DNA of 64,000 bases from Candidatus Scybalocola faecipullorum (GCA_018716485.1 DVJY01000059.1:1-64000), one strand, 5' to 3'. Positions 18,442 through 27,402 are shown, counted from the first letter of the stretch. The notes: generated by a model not told the origin, from the sequence alone. Numbers and translations: made by a program.

Positions 18442-19554
18442 ATGACAAAAACTAACATTGTGGATTGGGAGACCATTACAAATTTCGTAACAGACGCGTT
18501 TGTCGGCTACGGAATACCGAGAGAGGATGCAGAGATTTGTACAGATGTACTTCTTGAATCAGATAAGAGAGGTATCGAATCTCATGGTGTAAATCGTTTC
18601 AAACCGATTTACCTTGACAGAATTAAAGACGGCATCCAGAAACCGGTAACAAATTTTGAAATCATCAAAGAGACACCGACGACAGCAGTTGTTGACGGTC
18701 ATGACGGTATGGGACAGGTTATTGGTTATAAGTCCATGCGTATGGCTATCGACAAAGCAAAAGAATACGGCATGGGTATGGTTGTTGTCCGCAATTCCTG
18801 CCATTACGGTATTGCCGGATACTACGGAACAATGGCTACAAAGGAAGGCTGCATCGGAATCACAGGTACAAATGCACGTCCGTCTGTAGCACCTACATTT
18901 GGCGTAGAAGGTATGTTTGGTACAAACCCATTGACTATTGGTATTCCTACAGATGAACCATTTGATTTCCTGATCGACTGCGCAACTTCTATTACTCAGA
19001 ATGGTAAGATCGAATACTATGCAAGAATTAACGAAGATGTTCATCCGGGCACGATCATCGGTCTTGACGGCGCTCCGGTAGAAGGTAATGCAGGTGAAGC
19101 TCTGAAAATGATCAGAGGCGGCACAGCAGCACTGACAACACTTGGCGGTATCGGCGAAGCTCTCGGCGGATACAAAGGTTATGGCTATGCAATGGCTGTT
19201 GAATTACTTTCAGCTGTACTTCAGGATGGCAATTACGGTAAAGCGCTTGACGGCAAAGATGAGAACGGCAATAAGATTCCTTATCAGCTTGGTCATTTCT
19301 TCATCGCAATCGATACAAATCATTTCCTTGGCGAAGATGTGTGCAGAAAGAAAGCCGGCGAAATTATCCGTGCTGTCCGTGCTTCTAAGAAAGCTCCGGG
19401 CGCAGAACGTATTTATTCTGCAGGCGAAAAAGAATATCTTGTACGCCTTGCCCGTAAAGATGGTGTGCCGATCAACGAATCCGTACAGAAAGAAATGGTT
19501 CAGATTCGTGATGAACTGAAACTGACACAGTACAAATTCCCGTGGGAGGATTGA
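18442..19554 (+). CDS. Ldh2-family malate/lactate dehydrogenase
   Basis: NAD(P)-dependent 2-hydroxyacid dehydrogenase of the Ldh2/MDH2 superfamily (COG2055 fold, unrelated to classical LDH/MDH), 370 residues. Typical segments are DKRGIESHGVNRF near 38-50, the histidine-containing NSCHYGIAGYYG near 117, and FGTNPLTIGIP near 156. The family acts on malate, lactate, sulfolactate or ureidoglycolate. The malic enzyme gene 6 nt downstream makes malate the best guess. It is preceded by AAGGAGG and has restricted codon use like a well-expressed gene. Confidence 0.82.
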   Translation: MTKTNIVDWETITNFVTDAFVGYGIPREDAEICTDVLLESDKRGIESHGVNRFKPIYLDRIKDGIQKPVTNFEIIKETPTTAVVDGHDGMGQVIGYKSMRMAIDKAKEYGMGMVVVRNSCHYGIAGYYGTMATKEGCIGITGTNARPSVAPTFGVEGMFGTNPLTIGIPTDEPFDFLIDCATSITQNGKIEYYARINEDVHPGTIIGLDGAPVEGNAGEALKMIRGGTAALTTLGGIGEALGGYKGYGYAMAVELLSAVLQDGNYGKALDGKDENGNKIPYQLGHFFIAIDTNHFLGEDVCRKKAGEIIRAVRASKKAPGAERIYSAGEKEYLVRLARKDGVPINESVQKEMVQIRDELKLTQYKFPWED

Positions 19555-19560
19555 TAGATC

Positions 19561-20733
19561 ATGGATATCAGACAGGAATCGCTCAAAAAACACTATGAAT
19601 GGAAAGGTAAAATCGAAGTTATTTCCCGTGTTCCTGTGAACACGAGGGAAGATTTGTCTTTAGCATATACACCGGGTGTTGCAGAACCGTGTCTTGAAAT
19701 TCACAAAGATATCAGCAAATCTTATGAACTGACACGTCGTTCCAACTTGGTGGCGGTTATCACAGACGGTACGGCAATCCTTGGACTGGGAGATATCGGA
19801 CCGGAAGCAGGTATGCCTGTTATGGAAGGCAAATGTGCTCTGTTTAAAGAGTTTGCTGATGTAGATGCTTTTCCAATCTGTATTAAATCTAAAGACGTTG
19901 ATGAAATCGTCCGTACAATTTATTTGATCTCAGGAAGTTTCGGAGGCATCAACCTTGAGGATATTGCGGCTCCGCGCTGCTTTGAGATTGAAAGAAAACT
20001 GAAGGAAATCTGCGATATTCCGATTTTCCATGATGACCAGCACGGTACGGCAATCGTCGTAGCGGCTGCGCTGATCAATGCGCTGAAACTGGTTAAAAAA
20101 GAAATGAGCGAAGTTAAAGTCGTCATTAACGGTGCAGGTTCTGCAGGTATTGCAATCGGCAAACATCTGATGAATATGGGTGTAAAACATCTGACATTCT
20201 GCGACCGTTTTGGTATCATATGCGAAGGCGATGAAAACAACAATCCGGCTCAGGAAGAAGTTGCGAAGGTAACAAATTTGGAACATCAAAAAGGTACATT
20301 GGCAGATGCCCTTAAAGGCGCTGACGTATTTATCGGTGTATCTGCGCCGAATATTGTTACTGAAGAGATGGTTAAGTCAATGGCGGACGACGCGATCATG
20401 TTCCCGATGGCAAATCCGACGCCGGAAATTATGCCGGATCTGGCAAAGAAAGCAGGCGCAAGAGTTGTTGGCACAGGCCGTTCAGACTTCCCGAATCAGA
20501 TCAACAATGTGTTGGCATTCCCGGGAATTTTCCGTGGCGCGCTGGACTGCAGAGCGACATGTATTAATGAAGAAATGAAAGTAGCGACCTCATTCGCACT
20601 CGCATCCTTAATCCCGGATGATGAGATTACAGAAGAAAATATTATTGCTCAGGCATTAGACAAGAGAGTTGCTCAGGCGGTTGCTGAAGCAGTTATAAAG
20701 ACAGCAAAAGAAACCGGCGTGGCAAGAATCTGA
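19561..20733 (+). CDS. NAD(P)-dependent malic enzyme
   Basis: Oxidative decarboxylation of malate to pyruvate and CO2, 390 residues, the short bacterial form without a phosphotransacetylase domain. YTPGVAEPC near 36-44 contains the catalytic tyrosine, DDQHGTAIV near 160 is the metal and nucleotide contact, and [14 protein letters not shown] near 182 is the Rossmann loop. GGGAGG lies inside the end of the preceding gene. With the Ldh2-type enzyme it could form a malate shunt between oxaloacetate and pyruvate that exchanges NADH for NADPH (inference). Confidence 0.93.
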   Translation: MDIRQESLKKHYEWKGKIEVISRVPVNTREDLSLAYTPGVAEPCLEIHKDISKSYELTRRSNLVAVITDGTAILGLGDIGPEAGMPVMEGKCALFKEFADVDAFPICIKSKDVDEIVRTIYLISGSFGGINLEDIAAPRCFEIERKLKEICDIPIFHDDQHGTAIVVAAALINALKLVKKEMSEVKVVINGAGSAGIAIGKHLMNMGVKHLTFCDRFGIICEGDENNNPAQEEVAKVTNLEHQKGTLADALKGADVFIGVSAPNIVTEEMVKSMADDAIMFPMANPTPEIMPDLAKKAGARVVGTGRSDFPNQINNVLAFPGIFRGALDCRATCINEEMKVATSFALASLIPDDEITEENIIAQALDKRVAQAVAEAVIKTAKETGVARI

Positions 20734-20748
20734 TATTTGAGAACTTTT

Positions 20749-20791
20749 AGAGGGCATCCGGAGTTTGCGTTGACTTGAGGGGGTGCCCTCT
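20749..20791 (+). terminator. Possible terminator after malic enzyme
   Basis: AGAGGGCATCC/GGGTGCCCTCT stem (20749-20759 with 20781-20791), loop about 21 nt, followed by TAATTT rather than a clean T-run. Confidence 0.5.
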
Positions 20792-20819
20792 TAATTTAAA
20801 AAAAATTTCAGATAGGGGC

Positions 20820-20848
20820 TTGTCGAATTTATTATTTAGTGCTAGAAT
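20820..20848 (+). promoter_or_regulatory. Promoter of the glycerol-3-phosphate operon
   Basis: TTGTCG (20820-20825), 17-nt spacer, TAGAAT (20843-20848). The leader terminator lies about 40 nt downstream. Confidence 0.65.
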
Positions 20849-20887
20849 AAAACCAGTAGCAAATAAATAAACTTGCCGGAGATTGGA

Positions 20888-20934
20888 GTCAGGCGAATGA
20901 GACATGACGAGTGTCTTATTGCCTGACTTTTTTT
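20888..20934 (+). promoter_or_regulatory. Leader terminator, likely GlpP-controlled antitermination site
   Basis: GTCAGGC (20888-20894) starts an extended imperfect stem with GTGTCTTATTGCCTGAC (ending 20927), followed by seven T residues. It lies between the promoter and the FAD oxidoreductase gene. In Bacillus, GlpP with glycerol-3-phosphate lets RNA polymerase pass exactly such a leader terminator before glpD and glpFK. A glpP gene lies 3.3 kb downstream, so the same control is the natural reading. Confidence 0.75.
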
Positions 20935-21008
20935 GACTAAAATTGTCGTACAATTTAAGTTGAAAACTGAAAATTTCGGCAATTTCAAAGAAAAGGAGAG
21001 AAAACACT

Positions 21009-22445
21009 ATGTATGATGCAGCGATCATTGGAGCGGGCGTTATTGGAAGTGCCATTGCAAGGGAATTATCCAAATACGAAATAAGTATTTGTGTCGTTGA
21101 AAGAGACGAGGATGTCTGCTGCGGTACGTCAAAAGCAAACAGTGCGATCATCCATGCAGGATTCGATGCTATGCCGGGAACATTGAAAGCAAAGATGAAT
21201 GTACTGGGCAATGCGATGATGGACCAGCTTTCAAAGGATTTGGATTTTCCATTTAAACGCAATGGCTCATTGGTGGTCTGTACGCAGGAAGAATCTTTGC
21301 CTAAACTGGAGGAACTGCTGGAGAGAGGCATTAAGAACGGAGTGCCGGATGTCCGCATTATTAATGCGGAAGAAGCAAAGGCGATGGAGCCGAATTTATC
21401 GGACAGTGTGGTTGCTGCATTATATGCGCCGACAGGAGGTATTGTATGTCCGTTTAATATGACAATCGCTATGGCAGAGAATGCGGCAGTCAACGGCGTT
21501 GAATTTAAACTGAATACGGAAGTTGAAGATATTAAGAAAGCGGACGGCGGTTATATTCTTGTGACAAATAAGGGAGATATTCAGACAAAAACCGTGATTA
21601 ATGCGGCGGGTGTTTATGCGGACAAATTTCATAACATGGTCAGTGAAGATAAGATTGAAATTCAGGCCAGAAGAGGCGAATACTGTCTGCTGGATAAGAC
21701 GGCCGGAAATCATGTGTCACATACTGTATTTCAGTTGCCAAGCGCTATGGGAAAAGGCGTACTTGTCACACCGACGGTACACGGTAATCTGCTGATCGGA
21801 CCGACAGCGGCAGATGTGGACAATAAAGAGGCGATCAACACAACGCAGGATGGCCTTGCATATCTTCAGGAAAAAGCAGGAGCAAGTATAAAAAATATTC
21901 CGTTCCGACAAGTCATTACTTCTTTTGCCGGTCTTCGCGCTCATGAAAAAGGCGGCGAATTCATTATCGGAGAGGCAAAGGATGCCAAAGGATTTTATGA
22001 CGCCGCAGGTATTGAATCACCGGGACTTTCCGCTGCGCCGGCCATTGGCGCGGCTGTTGCCGATATGGTTAAAGGCGATCTTAAATTAAAAGAAAAAGAA
22101 GATTTTATCCCGGTGAGAAAGGGGATAATCAATCCTCAGGCATTGTCTTTTGAAGAAAGACAGGCTTTGATCAAAGAGAAGCCTGAATACGGTCAGATCA
22201 TATGCCGCTGTGAAATGATTTCAGAAGGTGAGATTATTGATGCCATCCACCGTCCGCTTGGGGCCCGTTCATTGGACGGCATTAAACGCCGTACACGGGC
22301 AGGTATGGGACGCTGTCAGTCTGGTTTTTGTTCTCCGAGAACGATGGAGATACTGGAACGAGAAGTGCCTATGAGTGTTTACGATATTACAAAAATGGGC
22401 GGAGAATCTCAAATTGTCTACCATGAAAATAAAGAAAATCTGTAA
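21009..22445 (+). CDS. FAD-dependent glycerol-3-phosphate dehydrogenase-like protein (GlpA-type)
   Basis: FAD oxidoreductase of 478 residues. GAGVIGSAIARELSKY (from about 8) is the dinucleotide fold of the DAO family; VCCGTSKANSAIIHAGFD near 38 is typical of GlpA/GlpO-like proteins. The C-terminus (about 398-455) is a BFD-like [2Fe-2S] domain with CRCE and CQSGFC. It should oxidise glycerol-3-phosphate to dihydroxyacetone phosphate and pass electrons to the next gene's product. It follows AAAGGAGA and opens a unit that also encodes GlpP. Substrate is inferred from context. Confidence 0.85.
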   Translation: MYDAAIIGAGVIGSAIARELSKYEISICVVERDEDVCCGTSKANSAIIHAGFDAMPGTLKAKMNVLGNAMMDQLSKDLDFPFKRNGSLVVCTQEESLPKLEELLERGIKNGVPDVRIINAEEAKAMEPNLSDSVVAALYAPTGGIVCPFNMTIAMAENAAVNGVEFKLNTEVEDIKKADGGYILVTNKGDIQTKTVINAAGVYADKFHNMVSEDKIEIQARRGEYCLLDKTAGNHVSHTVFQLPSAMGKGVLVTPTVHGNLLIGPTAADVDNKEAINTTQDGLAYLQEKAGASIKNIPFRQVITSFAGLRAHEKGGEFIIGEAKDAKGFYDAAGIESPGLSAAPAIGAAVADMVKGDLKLKEKEDFIPVRKGIINPQALSFEERQALIKEKPEYGQIICRCEMISEGEIIDAIHRPLGARSLDGIKRRTRAGMGRCQSGFCSPRTMEILEREVPMSVYDITKMGGESQIVYHENKENL

Positions 22446-22462
22446 GCGGGGAGGAATCAGAA

Positions 22463-23728
22463 ATGAATACATATGATATCGTGATCGTCGGCGGAGGTCC
22501 GGCAGGACTTGCAGCAGCACAGGCAGCAAGAAACCGCGGTGCTGAGAGTATTTTAATTCTTGAGCGAGACAAAGAACTGGGCGGTATTTTAAACCAGTGT
22601 ATCCATAACGGCTTCGGACTCCATACATTTAAGGAGGAGCTGACAGGTCCTGAGTATGCCGCCAGATTTATTGAAAAAGTGAAAGCACAAAATATTGAAT
22701 ATCGTTTAAATACGATGGTAATCGATATTACCCATGACAAAGTTGTTACCGCTATGAGCAGAGAAGACGGCTTGTACCAGATTCAGGCCAAAGCGATAAT
22801 ACTTGCCATGGGATGCCGTGAACGTCCGAGAGGCGCCTTAAATATTCCGGGATACCGTCCTGCAGGTATTTTTTCGGCAGGTACGGCACAGCGACTTGTG
22901 AATATGGAAGGTTATATGCCGGGCAGGGAAGTCGTTATTCTCGGTTCCGGCGATATCGGACTGATCATGGCCCGCCGTATGACGCTTGAAGGGGCAAAGG
23001 TTAAAGTTGTGGCAGAATTGATGCCGTATTCAGGCGGCTTAAAGAGAAATATTGTGCAGTGTCTTGATGATTTCGGTATCCCGCTGAAATTGAGTCATAC
23101 GGTTGTTGATATTGACGGCAAGGAGCGTGTCAAAGGCGTTACGCTGGCGAAGGTGGACGAACACTCTAAGCCGATTCCGGGAACAGAAGAATATATTCCG
23201 TGCGATACACTGCTTTTGTCAGTCGGTCTGCTTCCGGAAAATGAACTTTCAAGAAGCGCCGGTGTTGAATTAAGTCCTTTGCACTCGGGTCCGGTCGTAG
23301 ACGAAAGTCTTCAGACAAACATTGAAGGTATATTTGCATGCGGCAATGTTCTCCATGTACATGATCTTGTGGATTATGTTTCTGAAGAAGCGGCGGCGGC
23401 AGGCGAACATGCGGCAGATTATGTTGCAGGAAAAGGAACAGAAAGCAGCAGCGAAGCTATTCAGATCATTCCGACGGGAGGCGTGCGCTACACGGTGCCT
23501 GAAAGCGTACATACGGATAAAATGGCGGACAAATTGACAGTGCGTTTCAGAGTGGGCGCTGTCTATAAAAACTGTTATATTACAACATATTTTAACGACG
23601 AACAGGTATCAAGACGCAAACGTCCGGTAGTGGCTCCGGGAGAGATGGAGCAGATTATTCTTGAAAAAGCAAAACTTCAGAGTTATCCGGGGCTTAAAAC
23701 GATTACTGTGAAAATAGAGGAGGCATAA
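22463..23728 (+). CDS. NAD(P)/FAD-dependent oxidoreductase, electron-transfer partner
   Basis: Pyridine-nucleotide-disulfide-type flavoprotein of 421 residues. The N-terminal FAD motif IVGGGPAGLAAAQAA is at about 7-21, the ATG-like motif ILAMGCRERPRG near 112, and the second nucleotide fold VILGSGDIGLIMARR near 158. This family sits between GlpA-like and DUF1667 genes in many Clostridia and probably carries electrons from glycerol-3-phosphate oxidation to NAD(P) or another carrier. The ribosome site GGGGAGG precedes it, 17 nt after the previous stop. Confidence 0.82.
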   Translation: MNTYDIVIVGGGPAGLAAAQAARNRGAESILILERDKELGGILNQCIHNGFGLHTFKEELTGPEYAARFIEKVKAQNIEYRLNTMVIDITHDKVVTAMSREDGLYQIQAKAIILAMGCRERPRGALNIPGYRPAGIFSAGTAQRLVNMEGYMPGREVVILGSGDIGLIMARRMTLEGAKVKVVAELMPYSGGLKRNIVQCLDDFGIPLKLSHTVVDIDGKERVKGVTLAKVDEHSKPIPGTEEYIPCDTLLLSVGLLPENELSRSAGVELSPLHSGPVVDESLQTNIEGIFACGNVLHVHDLVDYVSEEAAAAGEHAADYVAGKGTESSSEAIQIIPTGGVRYTVPESVHTDKMADKLTVRFRVGAVYKNCYITTYFNDEQVSRRKRPVVAPGEMEQIILEKAKLQSYPGLKTITVKIEEA

Positions 23729-23731
23729 GTC

Positions 23732-24091
23732 ATGGAAGTAAAAGAATTGATTTGTATTGGCTGCCCTTTAGGCTGCCCGATCACAGTGACAATGAACGGG
23801 AATGAAGTTGCCGATGTTAAAGGCAATACATGTAAGCGTGGCGATGTTTATGCAAGAAAAGAAGTGACAAATCCGACAAGAATTGTAACTTCGACAGTAA
23901 AAGTCAAAGGCGGGTCTATTCCGATGGTATCTGTAAAAACGAAAAACGACATTCCGAAGAGTAAGATTTTTGACTGCGTGAAAGCACTCAAAAACGTGGA
24001 AGTGGAAGCGCCGGTACATATCGGGGATGTTATTGTTGCCGATGTTGCAGATACAGGTGTTGATATAATCGCAACGAAAGAGGTTTTATAA
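23732..24091 (+). CDS. DUF1667 small cysteine protein
   Basis: Protein of 119 residues with an N-terminal CIGCPLGCP (about 8-16) and a further cysteine near 31, matching the DUF1667 family found with GlpA-like oxidoreductases. The cysteines suggest an Fe-S or metal site in electron transfer. It begins 4 nt after the previous gene, so the three genes are one operon. No catalytic function has been assigned to the family to my knowledge. Confidence 0.8.
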   Translation: MEVKELICIGCPLGCPITVTMNGNEVADVKGNTCKRGDVYARKEVTNPTRIVTSTVKVKGGSIPMVSVKTKNDIPKSKIFDCVKALKNVEVEAPVHIGDVIVADVADTGVDIIATKEVL

Positions 24092-24220
24092 AATACTGTT
24101 TCAAGCTAAGAAGCACTGGCAAAAGTTTTGATTTTGTGGTATATTGTTAATAGTTGATATCCTTTCGCCGACAGTGGGGGGATACAGCACGCAAAAGACA
24201 CATAAAGAGAGGCTTGCCTG

Positions 24221-24790
24221 ATGATACATCAAGAATTTATTGAAGCAGTGGAAGATTCACCGGTCATTGCAGCGGTTAAAGATATGGAGGGGCTTCGCCG
24301 TTGCTTTGACTCGGAAAGTAAAGTTGTTTTTATTCTGTTCGGCGATGTATGCAATATTGCAGATATTGTGGAGAAAGTGAAAAATCATGGCAGAATTGCC
24401 ATGGTACATATGGATTTAATCACAGGATTGAGTTCAAAAGAAATTGTTGTTGACTTCATCAAAAAATATACAAAAGCTGACGGCATTATATCGACGAAAC
24501 AGACATTGATCAAGAGAGCAAAAGAGTTGGGGCTTTACACAGTCTTCAGGTTTTTTGTCATCGATTCGATGGCTTATGAAAATATCAGCAAACAGCTGGC
24601 AGCTGTGCGTTCGGATTTTGTGGAAGTTCTGCCGGGTGTGGCGCCTAAAGTGATTAAAAGAATTGCCAAATCGATCAGTGTGCCAGTAATCGCAGGCGGA
24701 TTGATCGCCGAAAAGGAAGATGTGATGGCCATGCTGACCAACGGCGCGACTTCAATTTCGACGACTAATCAAAAATTGTGGTTTATTTAG
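24221..24790 (+). CDS. glpP: Glycerol-3-phosphate-responsive antiterminator GlpP
   Basis: RNA-binding antiterminator of 189 residues with a TIM-barrel-like fold. The conserved stretch VHMDLITGLSSKEIVVDFI near 65-84 and VIAGGLIAEKEDV near 155 mark the GlpP family. With glycerol-3-phosphate bound it prevents termination in glp leaders; the terminator at 20888-20934 is the obvious local target. The 130-nt gap before it holds a weak TATATT -10 (24140-24145), so it may also have its own promoter. The glycerophosphodiesterase gene starts 50 nt later. Confidence 0.88.
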   Translation: MIHQEFIEAVEDSPVIAAVKDMEGLRRCFDSESKVVFILFGDVCNIADIVEKVKNHGRIAMVHMDLITGLSSKEIVVDFIKKYTKADGIISTKQTLIKRAKELGLYTVFRFFVIDSMAYENISKQLAAVRSDFVEVLPGVAPKVIKRIAKSISVPVIAGGLIAEKEDVMAMLTNGATSISTTNQKLWFI

Positions 24791-24840
24791 CGCTGCCATG
24801 CAGTGCTCATAACTATATAATGAGAAAGAGGGAATATTTT

Positions 24841-25578
24841 ATGTCAAAGAATTTTGGACACAGAGGATTTTCGGGAAAATATCCTGAAAATACGATGCTT
24901 GCTTTTCAGAAAGCGTATGAGGCAGGCTGCGATGGGATTGAACTGGATGTTCATCTGACAAAGGATAACGTCATGGTCATTATTCATGACGAAGATATCA
25001 AAAGAACGACCAATGGCAGCGGTCTTGTAAAAGACTTTACGTTTGAAGAACTGAGAAAATTTGATGCCAGCGCTTCATTTGTCGGCCAGTACGGCTTTAA
25101 TCCGATACCATCTTTTGAAGAGTATGTAGCATGGGTAAAAGATCTTGATATTATCACAAATATTGAGATTAAAAATGGCGTTTATTATTATGAAGGGCTT
25201 GAAGAAGCGCTCATTGATATCGTTCGCAAAAATCATCTGGAAGATAAGATTATTTTCTCATCATTTAACAATGCTTCTGTGATGAAATGCAAACGTTTGG
25301 CGCCGGAAATTAAGTGCGGATTCCTCATGGATGGATGTATCGGCAATGCCAACGGCTATGCGAAGAGTATGGGTATCGAGTGTGTTCATCCGGACTGGCA
25401 TAAATTGACGGACGAAGAGATTATAGCCTGCCATGAAAGAGGCATCGAAATTAATACATGGACAGTCAATGAAGAGGCGGATATTCGCCATATGGCCGAG
25501 ATGGGCGTAGAAGGCATCATTTCAAATTATCCGGATCTGTGCGGAAAGATCATTAAAGAAGTGGCCGAATCTAAGTAA
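24841..25578 (+). CDS. Glycerophosphodiester phosphodiesterase
   Basis: Hydrolyses glycerophosphodiesters to an alcohol and glycerol-3-phosphate; about 245 residues, cytoplasmic (no signal peptide). GHRGFSGKYPENTM near 7-20 holds the first catalytic histidine and the HRG/EN motif, IELDVHLTKD near 39 the metal ligands, and IIHDED near 50 the second histidine. GAGAAAGAGGG lies about 9 nt before the ATG; an upstream in-frame start would overlap glpP and lacks a ribosome site. It supplies glycerol-3-phosphate, the GlpP ligand. Confidence 0.92.
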   Translation: MSKNFGHRGFSGKYPENTMLAFQKAYEAGCDGIELDVHLTKDNVMVIIHDEDIKRTTNGSGLVKDFTFEELRKFDASASFVGQYGFNPIPSFEEYVAWVKDLDIITNIEIKNGVYYYEGLEEALIDIVRKNHLEDKIIFSSFNNASVMKCKRLAPEIKCGFLMDGCIGNANGYAKSMGIECVHPDWHKLTDEEIIACHERGIEINTWTVNEEADIRHMAEMGVEGIISNYPDLCGKIIKEVAESK

Positions 25579-25595
25579 ATAAAATTATCAATCAA

Positions 25596-25649
25596 GGGGA
25601 GTTGGCGCTCTATAGATGGGATCATCTGTGGAGCGCCGGCTCCCCTTTT
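25596..25649 (+). terminator. Terminator after the glycerophosphodiesterase gene
   Basis: GGGGAG-TTGGCGCTC pairs with GAGCGCC-GGCTCCCC (25596-25610 with 25631-25645, small internal mismatches), then TTTT. Confidence 0.85.
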
Positions 25650-25721
25650 CGCATGATCAGTCTGTCAGGCGGCTGCCGCTTTCATGAACAGTGCCATCAT
25701 AAACAAAGAGAAATAAACATG

Positions 25722-25761
25722 AAAAAAGGTATCCCAAAAGCCATAGCTTCAGGATACCTTT
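25722..25761 (-). terminator. Terminator of the small acidic membrane protein gene
   Basis: On the minus strand AGGTATCC and GGATACCT form a stem around a loop of about 17 nt, followed by six T residues (plus-strand A-run from 25722). Confidence 0.8.
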
Positions 25762-25771
25762 ATGATCGATA

Positions 25772-26098
25772 TTAAGCCTGAGCAGGATCTGCTTCCTCTG
25801 TGTCGGCGGTTTCATCAGTATCATCTGACTCACTGTCTTCTGCAGAAGCGATGTTGATATCTACATACTCTCTTTCAGAAGCAGTATTATCTTCATCTTC
25901 AGCATCATTTGCTTTGCTGTCGCTGTTATCGTCATCGTCAAGTTCAAAGTCATCGTCAAAATCATCATCGAAATCGTCAAATAAATCATCCTCTGCCTTT
26001 TTGTCGAGAACTTGTTTAACGACATAGGCGATGCCGGCAACAGACGCAATAACTGCAGCTGTTTTTAAGAATACACCAAATAATTTTTTAAAATTCAT
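25772..26098 (-). CDS. Small acidic single-pass membrane protein, unknown
   Basis: About 108 residues; I do not recognise a family with confidence. One N-terminal hydrophobic helix (about 8-28) is followed by a basic patch and a strikingly acidic, low-complexity tail (runs such as DDFDDDFDDDFELDDDD, then many E, D and S). The layout resembles YtxH-type stress proteins but the sequence is not diagnostic. The ATG at 26098 has GGGAAGGTG 7 nt upstream on the minus strand; a GTG three codons earlier overlaps that site. It is a monocistron with its own terminator. Confidence 0.65.
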   Translation of the reverse strand: MNFKKLFGVFLKTAAVIASVAGIAYVVKQVLDKKAEDDLFDDFDDDFDDDFELDDDDNSDSKANDAEDEDNTASEREYVDINIASAEDSESDDTDETADTEEADPAQA

Positions 26099-26300
26099 AT
26101 TTGTCACCTTCCCAAATCATATAATGATAGATTTATTATAAGCGATAATCGCAAAAAAAGAAAGATAAATCTTGTTTTATTTTATGCGGGAAAAGAAATT
26201 TTAAACATCTTGTCACATGATAGCTTCCCGGTTTCAGCTTGCGTTTAATGTATTAACGTGATAAACTTGAAATATCGGAAAATGACAGGAGGAAATTCGT

Positions 26301-26978
26301 GTGATCGGAACAATTGTAAATACAGGAACGATTTTGGCAGGGAGTATTATCGGCAGTGTGGCAAAAAAAGGTATCAGGCCGAAATATCAGGATGCATTGT
26401 TTACTGCAATGGGACTGGCGGCAACGGCTCTGGGCATTAATACAGTGGTACAGAATATGCCTCAGAGTAAATATCCCGTATTATTTATTATCAGTCTGGC
26501 TGCCGGAAGTTTTGCAGGCACTGTGCTTAATCTTGACGGACGTTTTAAGGGCGCCGCCGAAAAATTCGGTTCCAGTGAACTGGCGCAGGGACTTTCAACG
26601 GCCATTCTGCTTTTTTGTATTGGAACCCTGTCTATTTTAGGACCCATGGAAAGCGCGCTTCACAATGATCATACATATTTATTCACCAATGCCACACTGG
26701 ATTTTGTCACGTCCATGGTTTTGGCATCAACATACGGCATCGGAATCGCCGCTGCAGCCGGCGTACTCTTTTTATGGCAGGGAGCTATCTATTTGGGCGC
26801 CGGCGCACTGTCCGGGTTTTTAACAGCCGATCTGCTGACAGAAATCTCGATCATCGGCGGCATATTGATCGCAAGTTCCGGCATATCTATTTTAAATATC
26901 AAAGATTGTAAAACGCTGAATATGCTTCCGTCCCTTCTTGTTCCGGTTATCTGGTTTATCATACTCAGTTTGTTTTAA
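26301..26978 (+). CDS. DUF554 family membrane protein
   Basis: Polytopic membrane protein of 225 residues with about six or seven hydrophobic helices. The opening MIGTIVNTGTILAGSIIG and the internal FCIGTLSILGPMES near 110 are typical of DUF554 (YdfK-like) proteins, whose function is not established. The start is GTG with AGGAGG 8 nt upstream. It ends about 90 nt before the FAS II promoter and is unlikely to be part of that operon. Confidence 0.85.
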   Translation: MIGTIVNTGTILAGSIIGSVAKKGIRPKYQDALFTAMGLAATALGINTVVQNMPQSKYPVLFIISLAAGSFAGTVLNLDGRFKGAAEKFGSSELAQGLSTAILLFCIGTLSILGPMESALHNDHTYLFTNATLDFVTSMVLASTYGIGIAAAAGVLFLWQGAIYLGAGALSGFLTADLLTEISIIGGILIASSGISILNIKDCKTLNMLPSLLVPVIWFIILSLF

Positions 26979-27065
26979 TTTTGACCACCTATTTGATAAA
27001 TAGTATTGTCAAATGGTACAGGATGAGATAAAATAAGAATGTCTTTGGAAAAATTTAAAAAATAG

Positions 27066-27093
27066 TTGACACTATCTTAAAAAATGATATACT
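27066..27093 (+). promoter_or_regulatory. Promoter of the fatty acid synthesis operon
   Basis: TTGACA (27066-27071), 16-nt spacer, TATACT (27088-27093). The FabT-like palindrome overlaps its last base and the start region. Confidence 0.8.
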
Positions 27094-27105
27094 TTGACTA
27101 TCAAA
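27093..27105. promoter_or_regulatory. FabT-like operator at the acpP promoter
   Basis: The palindrome TTTGA-CTA-TCAAA matches the TTTGA-N3-TCAAA box bound by FabT, the MarR-type fatty acid synthesis repressor of streptococci. It sits on the -10 box and start point, where a repressor would block initiation. Half-sites ATTTGA (26991-26996) and TCAAAT (27009-27014) lie further upstream. Confidence 0.7.
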
Positions 27106-27168
27106 CTATTGGATTTGAGCAAAGACGCCAAAAACCAAGATTATTTTATCATTAAAGGAGAGTTTATT

Positions 27169-27402
27169 ATGTTTGAAAAAATCCGTGACATTATTGTGGA
27201 GCAGTTAAATGTTGATGCAAGTGAAGTTACAATGGAAGCTAATTTTAAGGATGACCTTGGTGCAGATTCTTTAGACTTATTTGAATTAGTAATGGCTCTT
27301 GAGGAAGAATACGGTATTGAAATTCCTACAGATGATCTTGAAAAGATCACAACAGTCGGCGCTGTTGTAGATTATTTAAAAGCACAGGGTATCGACGACT
27401 GA
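27169..27402 (+). CDS. acpP: Acyl carrier protein
   Basis: Carrier of growing acyl chains in fatty acid synthesis, 77 residues. The phosphopantetheine attachment serine is in [17 protein letters not shown] (about Ser37). The ATG at 27169 follows AAAGGAGAG; the reading frame is open further upstream but that stretch lies in the promoter leader. First gene of the FAS II operon. Confidence 0.96.
   Translation: MFEKIRDIIVEQLNVDASEVTMEANFKDDLGADSLDLFELVMALEEEYGIEIPTDDLEKITTVGAVVDYLKAQGIDD

Noticed and set aside
20249..21008. Riboswitch of a known class before the glycerol-3-phosphate operon
   Set aside because: The leader is short and shows only a terminator stem; GlpP-type protein control explains it better.
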